Source: Albifimbria verrucaria (taxonomy: Eukaryota > Ascomycota > Sordariomycetes > Hypocreales > Stachybotryaceae). From it: DNA of 64,000 nucleotides. Positions within the stretch are counted from its first letter, which is position 1. The number at the start of each line of letters is the position of its first letter. Location of the stretch: NCBI GenBank assembly GCA_020081605.1, contig JAHREC010000011.1:372001-436000 (forward strand). Reading direction: 5' to 3'. The notes beneath the pieces were generated by a model, which made no database searches, was not told where the DNA came from, and saw nothing but the letters and a program-made list of their open reading frames with translations. This document shows, in pieces, positions 56,319 through 64,000 of the stretch. A program made the translations under genes and the position numbers.

Positions 56319-57965
56319 TCACACGGTAAGTTGTGACGCGGTGCGTTCGTCGATGATAATCCCACCACGTCCTCTATTCAGCCAGCATTTAGTAAACCCC
56401 GGGACAATTTTCCACCGCACGATTTTCTTATACTTGATCCAATCGTCGCCATACTTCTCAGCGCAAGCTGCATCGTCTCTGCCCTCCCGGTGAACTAGAA
56501 GGGTAGCAAACCAGACGACGTAACAATATGTGAAGATCATTCCCCAGCCCTTCGCAGCACCCTGAATCACAGTTCGACCATCTAACATGACGATTGCGTC
56601 TGGGGTCGACGGTGTGTCGGCAGAGGCTGGAAGGATGAGATATCCCGCCAGCGCTGTGGGCATGCTAAATGGCAAGGCCTGCATCCAGTCGCCTAGGTAG
56701 TTCATATGTCGTGACATTCCCCACCAACCTCCCGTCAGCAGCTTTGTGCCTCTTTTTGTTTGGATGTAGGGAAGGCTGACAACGGCTGGATGAGCTGGGT
56801 CGGTGCGAAAGCGAAGCTTTTGTGCGTTGGAGGCTCGGAAGATATACAAGCCAAGAGCGAAGACAGCGCCGAGGCCAAAGACCTGGCCGTAGCTGAGATG
56901 TACTGGATACACAGAGAGATATCGGCATTGCGTGGAGTAGAGGAAAGGTACCAAGACAATGTCGCCGAAAGTCAACATGAACCCAAGGCCATCAGTAGTG
57001 ACGTCCATCATACGGAGAAGGCCATCTTCGAAATATTGGCCTTCCAGCACGTAATACGTCTGCGCAGCTGTAGTAAGGACCATGCTATTGCTGATGAATC
57101 CATGCATGCGGTATTGCTTTGCAACAAAAGCCAGGTTCAGTAACACCCAGCCAGTTAGGCCTGGTCGCATCCCTAGCCAGGATTTAATGTCGACCTCGCC
57201 GAAAACAGGCAGTACGATGCGTGGATTCAATTCGCGCCCGATGAAGAAATCGTAGATGATATTGCCTGTGTGCCCACCTACTGCGAGTTCACGAAGCTCA
57301 CTGTTGCCTGGCTTCACACTAAAGCTGCAAATGTACACGTATATAGAAATTGCCCAGCAGATCATGAGGCTGGCTGTGAGTAGCTGGAGGTAGTTTTCAG
57401 ATATAAATGTCCAGACCATGAAGTTTGCGCCTTGGTAATAGGTACCAACCGCGCATATGATCAATTGAACCATAGTAGAAGAAAACGCTTTTTGACAGCA
57501 GCTCATTAGCGGGGCCATTTGATACTCAGATAAAGGTTAGATTATCCTACCATTTAGTCGATACTTCAAGGCACGTCCTGATTCGCGCAGTTTTGTTCCC
57601 GAGACCTCCTGAGCTGGGAGAGCAACGTTAAGTACCAGGCTAAACATGTAATAAGCCAGGAGCCAGCCTGTTACCTCCCAAGTCGCGAAGCCCCGGATGC
57701 CGTTATCAGGCCAAGGGATCTGAGCCTTGAGTGTTTCCCATGTTACATGACGAGGATCAAGGAGAATAGGCGCTGGGCAACCGGATTTGTCATTACAGAA
57801 GAAATAGAAGACGTAGAAGAGAAGAGGAAAAGCAATCATAATGGCAGCCGTGCCAAGCCTGCAGATGATTGAACGTGTCAGTCAGTATGCCGAATGAGTA
57901 AACCGACCGGGCACAAGGTAAACTTACGGACCGCCGAACTCGTATCTCTGCTTTGACGGTGCCAT
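56319..57965 (-). CDS. ERG24: C-14 sterol reductase (ERG24/ERG4 family)
   Basis: NADPH-dependent reduction of the sterol C14-C15 double bond in ergosterol synthesis, in the ER membrane. Exons 57965-57928 (38 nt, MAPSKQRYEFGG), 57858-57551 and 57487-56319, with no correction needed. Landmarks: ENYLQLLTASLMICW, GGHTGNIIYDFFIGRELNPRI, RPGLTGWVLLNLAFVAKQY, LTFGDIVLVPFLYS, GGWWGMSRHMNYLGDWMQALPFSMPT and CAEKYGDDWIKYKKIVRWKIVPG. The NYLQLLTA and ELNPR blocks and overall order fit ERG24 better than the C-24(28) reductase ERG4. A short tail (CWLNRGRGGIIIDERTASQLTV region) extends past the usual end. Confidence 0.9.
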
Positions 57966-58514
57966 GGTGATCGGGGCCCTACAGTGAGGCACACAGAAGA
58001 CTCAATTAGAAGTTTAGAATGTACAGATACAATTCATGCCAAATCTTGACGTCAAGGCCAATGGCCAAGTTATAGGTAACGGTTGCCAAGATGCATTTGG
58101 GCGGGAGCGCTGAGCTGGTCCGCTTTTTCTCGCAAACCTACCAGACATGACGGAGAAGATGGTAATCTGCAGCATCTTACGATCCGGAAGTCGAGGTAGC
58201 CGGCAAATTAGCATCCAAATACAGTGGCGCACGGGCTGAAGGGCAAGCGAGAGATTGTCGGTAGTTGTGCGGCATGCCAACTCCCGTAAGTGTTAGGCCG
58301 GGGATAGGGTTTGTGATTGGTTCAGTGTCATCCTCTAGACTCCACGAAAGCTGAAAAGCAAAAGTCTTGAGAGGGTTGGAGGAACCTCGTATTCGGTTGA
58401 GCCACTTGAAACCCGCTATTTTCGTCCATTGGCATACCTACGATACGACTACGGGGTGAAAATGCTCAATATTGAAGTTCTCCCTTTGTCTTTCATTTTG
58501 TATATGTGCTATTT
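57966..58514. other. Intergenic, no gene recognised
   Basis: ERG24 promoter and 3' flank of the regulator gene. No other feature. Confidence 0.5.
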
Positions 58515-60943
58515 TTACTGCATAGAACTTTCCCAGGTATCGAACAGACACCAGTTTTCCGATTCCACTCGCTCTGTAAGACAATTCTCTAGAGGCAGTT
58601 CTTTGCCTAGAATTGGGTCCTCAACTGGCCAAGGCGCATCCAACATGTGGGGATCTATTCCGAACACGAAGCCATCTTGGGCCCAATCTGACATCTCAAG
58701 GCTGCTGATACAATCCCGGGGAGATGCTAGAAACTGAACCTGTATCGGCATCTCAGAAATTTCATCCCTTCTCCCGTTGGCCTTGAGTCTTTCAAGGGTG
58801 TCCATTCTCACCTCACGAGCCCGCTTCAGAAGCTTTCTAAGCGGTCTGTAAGGCTCACAATCGGCGTCTCCAACTGGCTCCAAGTCATGACCAAAAGGGA
58901 CGCCTCCTTGGCAGCTAGAGGATTGGATCTTCAGCCCTAGGCGAAGGGCACCATCTACAGCATCCCATGCCCTGTCCACCGCGTCCCCATTTGTGCGCTT
59001 GCAAAGCTCAGAGAGTAAAAAGCGAGAGCGTACCACTGCACATACGTCTCGCACAGCCACCTCCAACGATGCGTGGTCTGCTCTTCGTTTAGATGTAGCC
59101 ACGATTCTATTGCAGCTGTTGATTCAATGAATAAGCGGTCTCTAACTCCTTGAAGGACACCAGTAGGGTCTTCTTTTCGCAAGTAGGGATGGTATGTAAC
59201 CAGCCACATCTTGGTAAATACTATGCGGCATATGGTAGATGTGTACCAGGAGAGAGGATTTGTCAGATCCAGGTGCCTCAGGTATAGCTCATGAACTCGT
59301 CTCTGGATATCGTTGATGATCCGGTTTTTTCCTCGAGGGTCTGATCCAGAGACCGTCCAGCATCCCCTGGACTTGAGCTTGAGCGTATCCACATATTCTG
59401 CAGATGTCGAAATATTTTGGTTGACTCGTATCGAACGACGCTGAATGTCATTTCCGTAAACCCGACTTTAGGTTGTGGCAGTTGCTTCATCTTTATAAAC
59501 AGATCTGAGTCATTGACGTTCAATGGCAGTTGCGTATCGACGCTTTCTGGAGAGAGCATGTCATTATGGCCCGTGTCTTCAGCTGCTCGCGACACAAGAA
59601 CGCATATGGCCCACCACAATCTCCTTCGCATCTCGATGACAAAAGGCGAAAGATTGAAATGCGTTCCATCGCGGTGAATGCCAGCATTTTGAGCAAGTCG
59701 GACCAGAAGTGCTGTAAGAGTTGACATGGCACGAACAGTGCTATGAACACTTAAGCCGGTGAGGAATATTGTGAAGGCCTGAATAGTCACAATCTCGTCT
59801 GTTTCAAGGAGGTTGGCTCGAGCCAATGCACTCTCGGTCGCCAACTTGAATCTCCAGATAAGATCCACCTTCTCTCCACCCAGCACCAGTATACATTGTT
59901 CGGGTGACAGGCTAACTACCACGGCAAAGTACACGGCCATCATGAGCGCCTCAAAACCCCTTGGAATCCGATCTAACTGCCGTGTGGCTTGAAGAATAAG
60001 AGTTTCTGTCGTTGGTATGTGGAGGATCTTGATTAGTTCGTCGCAGTTCTCTTTGAAGAGGTTCCAATACAGAGGAATTTGCTCTGCTTGTGGATGGAGC
60101 TGCGACAAATTTTGCGGCGCTGTAGTAAACCCAAGGATATTCACATGGTTGTGTATTCCGAAAGACAACTCCGACCGGAAATTCCATTCCTCGGTTTCTT
60201 CTGCTCGCTTTTGGAGCAGGCTCCTGAGATCTTCTACCTAAAAAGAGTGCTGTTAGCAATGACAAGGATACCCTCTCTACCAGATGAGTGAATTTGATTG
60301 AACACACTTCGTCAGCCAAGCTTGCCCAGAAATTCCCAGTCACATATCTACTTCTGCCGTTTTCCAGGGCTAATCTCCCAAACTCTGTCCCTAGTTCAGC
60401 TACTTCAGCGTCCCCACTGGTTGATGGATTAAATGGTAAGGTAGACTCTGCGTCAGTAGATGAGAGCTCTTGGACCTTCGGTTCTTGAAGAGCAAGATTC
60501 TGTGCAGTCATTGGGTCCATGTGTTTTTGTAAGCGGCCTATGATGCCTTCTAAATGCTGAAGCCTTTCTTGTATTCGAACAGAGGCTGGTTGGCGGCTTG
60601 ATGCTCGCCTTGGTACGAAATGACACTCTATACCCAATCTATGGCAGTTGTTGCAAGGATTCTCGATAAGGTTAGCTGTACAGTAAATGGCAACAGGACA
60701 GGAGCTTGGCAAGAGGACGCCGCAGTTGTTAGGCTAAGCAACCTCTTCCCATGGATTCATGGACATCCGGCTCTGAGAAAAGCAAAGATAAAGATAAAAC
60801 TATACTCACAACTCTGTCGCATTTTTCTTCCTCCCGCGACACGGTAAACATGAGTAGGGGTTGAGCATTCCAGATGCCGTCAAGGTTGGTGGCAGTTCAG
60901 GTCCATCAATGGCTGTGGAATTACCAGACCACTCTTTGGTCAT
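58515..60943 (-). CDS. Zn2Cys6 transcription factor with fungal_trans domain
   Basis: Full-length binuclear-cluster regulator. Exons 60943-60810, 60661-60308 and 60237-58515. The cluster C-LP-C-RGRKKK-C-DRVNP-C-NN-C-HRLGIE-C forms across intron 1, whose CTAAC branch lies 9-13 bases before the acceptor GAG; RIQERLQHLEGIIGRLQ is the coiled coil. Fungal_trans part: IPRGFEALMMAVYFAVV, AIQAFTIF-like IVTIQAFTIFLTGL, RLAQNAGIHRDG, RRRLWWAICVLVSRAAEDTG. Single-base losses: T5 60822-60826 (KKK-CDRV), T6 59325-59330 (LEEK-NRIINDIQRRV) and A5 59018-59022 (YALAF-LLSELCKRT), all on the + strand. Target genes unknown; adjacent genes are ERG24 and the CE12 esterase. Confidence 0.9.
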
Positions 60944-62123
60944 ATTGGCTTCCACTATGTGACACAATGATTCCAGACCACTCGTATGAAGGCGATTATA
61001 GGGCGGCACCGTGTGACTTGTGGGACAGTCAGATCAGTGTGCTGCAACTTGATTGAAAATCGCAAATACTCCTCGCATCCTCCCATACATGGTCATTGGA
61101 CAACGCAAGCCGGGACTGTGTGTTTTAGGGGTCCGACAGTGATACAGCAGGCACGTGATGGACACTACAGTTGAAATCTAACTTGCGAAGTTGTAGGGGC
61201 CTACCAGCTCTACAGCATTACCGCCAACATTGTGCACAAGGTAGGGGGACACCTGGGTGAGACGCACCACTCTACTTAGGATACTCCATCAGTGTCTTGG
61301 AGCACCTATGAAAATAGAGAGAACTACCCTACTTCTTCATGATGTTGCTAGTTTCCATCAGGCCTATTACACACCAAGTGCTGCTGGTGTGGATATTGCC
61401 GAAACTCGGGATCATTCGAGATGATGTCAACAAGTAACGTTAGCAACTTGCTTACATGCAAACGAGCTGATGTGAGCAGTCAAGACCCTTGTGGTATCGT
61501 GCACGTAACTGATTCCTGATAGGGTTCTGTCGCTTATGCACGGCGGGGTCTTGGCAAATCCCGACTTTGGGGTGACAGCTGTATCAGAGTTTAGATGCAT
61601 TAAAGTATTTTCTTTGTCTAAAATTCTGACAAAACGATGGCCGGACTCTTTGAGAAAGGCCGAGGGAGCTTACATTAGAATGCACCAGTGAAATATCGGT
61701 TCTTCGGCGAGGCGGCGGCCCCGATCACCTTTCGCCACATCATCGAGGCGGCTAATGGTGTTTTTCTTCAGCCCAAGTAGAGAGTAGTGTATTAGTAATT
61801 GGTATCTTTCTCATGCTTGTAAATCTGGGACTAACCCATGTTCGGAACCATAGAACACAGAATAATTGCTAAGCCCTCTTGTATTCAATGTATTTTTGTA
61901 ATTGTAATGTCGACTATTTTGTTTGATTCCATGGACTACTCACTCCAGTACACAAGGTAAATTAACTGGAAATATCTTGGTTGGGTTGTCTAGAGTCTGA
62001 TGGCCACTCACTGCAACTGGGTCGATTAATTGAACTTCTAATTAACAAAACGATGAGGCGCAACTGATTAACCAGTCATACTTTATTTCTCTCAACTGTA
62101 ATATGTTGAGAGCTTTGCAGCCC
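60944..62123. other. Intergenic, no gene recognised
   Basis: About 1.2 kb: promoter of the regulator on the left, 3' flank of CE12 on the right. No supported gene. Confidence 0.5.
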
Positions 62124-63136
62124 TCAAAGACATTGCGAATACCAGTCATTGGAGTATTTGCATGTGTATGGCGCGATGCAAACAGTTCCACCAGTCCAGC
62201 CACTGCCTCCACATTGGCCATAGAGCGGAACGGTCCCTGGACTACCAGTAGGGTTTGTTCCTCCTGTACTTGTCTTTGTCGTGGTGGGAGGGTTTGTGGG
62301 GCTACCGAGCAAGTTCCCTGCTGCCCTGGGTTGGTAATGGCGTTTCCAGCAGAGTTGATGAATGACTTCAATTTGCTTGCATTGCCGCATTTGTATTTGA
62401 TGGCTTGAATGAACGTTTGGGCGTTCAGTTTGGCTCCGTCCCAGTTTGTATGCGTGTTATCGTTGGGGAAATATGTCTTGGCTTTGGTGGCACCCATCGC
62501 CTGGAAAAGCGCTACAGAGTATTTTGTGTGGTCAATATATTCCACCCCAGCAGCGTCGGCTACGCTCTTGGCGTAGTCTGCGAAAGGCCAGCTTGCTTGC
62601 AGCGTATTACCGCTCCAATAATTTCTGTTTACCATTCCCGAGATGATGGGAGTAGCTCCTTGGCCTTAACATCGGCAATCATTCGCCGTAGATACCACCC
62701 AAAAGTATGCACCACCTCTTTTGAACCCGTAGTTGTAGTGACTGTGACGGTATTCTCGCCGGTCCCGGGGAGCGTGGCACGGTCTGATGTTGTTGGGTCA
62801 CCATCGTCGTTGTGGCCCATTTCAATAACAACGTAATCTCCAGAAGAGGTCGATGACAATAGAGCACTCCAGAGACCTTCATTGATAAACGACCTAGTTG
62901 ACCGACCATTTCTGGCAAGATTAGAGATCGTTAGGCCAAGATAATCACCAATGTAGAAACCCCAACTGTGATTGATTGTTTAGTGCTATTCAAACCGGAT
63001 GAGAGATAATGACTGACCCCTGTAGCGCATTCCCCGTAGCATAATTTGCAGTTGTACTGTCAGAACAAATCAGCAACTTGGCAGCTTCTCCAGAGGCCAC
63101 GAGAGACGCTCCAAATAGTAATCTTGAGAAAATCAT
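62124..63136 (-). CDS. Rhamnogalacturonan acetylesterase, CE12 with C-terminal CBM1
   Basis: Secreted SGNH/GDSL esterase removing acetyl groups from rhamnogalacturonan I. Exons 63136-63018 and 62965-62124. Signal peptide [18 protein letters not shown], then the Ser block [31 protein letters not shown] and the His block [10 protein letters not shown], all CE12 hallmarks. A Thr/Pro/Gly linker leads to the CBM1 module [24 protein letters not shown] at the very end. Two one-base losses: about 62658-62659 ([16 protein letters not shown]) and CCC 62316-62318 ([16 protein letters not shown]). The second hides the CBM1: without it the frame runs on to 62042 and loses the module. Confidence 0.93.
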
Positions 63137-63205
63137 GGTGCTATTTGTGTTTAGGTCAAATTCATTTCACCTATGCCAAGTCATAGCCCAATGGCAATGT
63201 CGTGG

Positions 63206-63212
63206 TTTTATA
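63206..63212 (-). promoter_or_regulatory. TATA box of the CE12 gene
   Basis: TATAAAA on the minus strand, about 75 bases upstream of the ATG at 63136, similar in form and spacing to the xylanase TATA box. Confidence 0.5.
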
Positions 63213-63357
63213 GCTATATCGACAAGCACAGAATAGGGATTGCGCCGATTCACTGTAGTCTCGGGTTATGGAATGAGAGGTGGATAAATTCTATCCGGGA
63301 GCCCCACACTGCGGCGTAGATCTGGACGATGAAGTATTCCAAGTTTATCATTATGGG

Positions 63358-63692
63358 CTAGAGTAAAGCCATGTTGCTTTGGACATGCCTAATTAAGAAA
63401 CTCGGGATCTTGACGCCAGACACATCAGGGTAGTCTTCCTGGCACATCTCAGGTAATTCCTTTGGTCCGACGGTTGAAAGGACGTTGGACCTCAATAGAT
63501 CACAAAGGCCGTTGAATGCGGGAAGGGCCTGTGGCATACTGGCAGGAATGTCAGAAGCGACTCTTCTCTCGCCTGGATCACTTATTCTGAAGCCAGATCT
63601 GCTTCGGTCACCTAAGTGATATTGAGAACATGATCTAAACGCGACCATAACAGCAGCTACAGTATCACTTGGATAATAACAGCACAGCGGTC
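63358..63692 (-). CDS. Partial hypothetical gene, last exon at the window edge
   Basis: An open minus-strand stretch with protein-like composition ends at a stop at 63358 (LPAFNGLCDLLRSNV, GPKELPEMCQEDYPDVSG, FLIRHVQSNMALL). It remains open upstream of the ATG at 63648 to an acceptor-like TATAG near 63692, with CTAAC about 12 bases before it, so it is probably the last exon of a gene that begins to the right, perhaps outside the window. No family recognised. Confidence 0.38.
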
Positions 63693-64000
63693 GCTATATC
63701 AAGATATGTTAGGAGTGATGTGAGCGGACACTGGGTTTTGTCTCGTTTTAGATCTAGAATTCATATGAGACTCAATTTGGTCTATTAGTCTGGGGTTTTC
63801 CTGCGGTCACCAATTGCTGAAGCGTGCATTCATCAGCGAGAAGCTTGTGTAGTTCTCATGTGCTAACCACTCGTTGGTGGGTATAGTTTAGCTGCAGGTG
63901 GTTCTCGAAGTCCCCAAACTATTCCGCTGCTATACAAAAGAGAAAAGCAAAGACGAGAACTTCGAAACATATCGCCAATGACCAAGCATCTTGATTTGTT

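Overview
The window is nuclear DNA of a filamentous ascomycete (Pezizomycotina), probably a plant-associated saprotroph or pathogen. The evidence is short introns (about 45-100 nt) with GT..AG ends and CTAAC-like branch points, CBM1 cellulose-binding modules, Zn2Cys6 and fungal_trans regulators, a fungal C-14 sterol reductase and DUF4360. No ribosomal RNA, CRISPR array, intact transposon or convincing tRNA was seen. The species cannot be named from the sequence.

Left part (0-35 kb): plant cell-wall enzymes lie among housekeeping genes. In order: GH43 arabinofuranosidase with a CBM42 domain (-), GDP-mannose transporter VRG4 (-), CorA-like membrane protein (-), a small unknown gene (+), PL1 pectate lyase (-), RA-PH adaptor (+), SDR ketoreductase (+), S10 carboxypeptidase (-), NAD(P)-binding SDR (-), an AT-rich minisatellite, GH10 xylanase with CBM1 (-), a small secreted-protein candidate (+), cytochrome P450 (+), M28 aminopeptidase (+) and an AsaB/CmcJ-like oxidoreductase (+). 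A CE12 esterase with a C-terminal CBM1 lies at the far right. Together these enzymes would attack pectin side chains, pectin backbone and xylan.

Middle part (36-50 kb): this is the most interesting section. A tartrate/D-malate dehydrogenase (-) and a D-glycerate 3-kinase (+) are divergent neighbours, followed by an anion:cation-symporter MFS transporter (+). A second such transporter lies upstream at 37 kb, and a head-to-head pair of regulators (one with only a fungal_trans domain, one with only a Zn2Cys6 domain) lies at 47-50 kb. The set reads as a tartrate-to-glycerate-to-3-phosphoglycerate catabolic cluster. An 8-bp element, CGGACA(A/T)N, recurs in the promoters of these genes, which would fit one shared Zn2Cys6 regulator.

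Right part (50-64 kb): DUF4360 secreted protein (-), isochorismatase-like hydrolase (-), alpha/beta hydrolase (+), aquaglyceroporin (-), ERG24 sterol reductase (-), a Zn2Cys6 regulator (-), CE12 rhamnogalacturonan acetylesterase (-) and a partial exon at the right edge.

Quality warning: most long genes need one to four single-base corrections to read through conserved domains. Nearly all are one missing base in a short homopolymer (CC, CCC, GGGG, AAAA, TTTT). The pattern runs across unrelated housekeeping and accessory genes, so it looks like homopolymer undercalling in the assembly rather than mass pseudogenisation. Genes that read cleanly include the tartrate dehydrogenase, glycerate kinase, ERG24, AsaB-like and DUF4360 genes.
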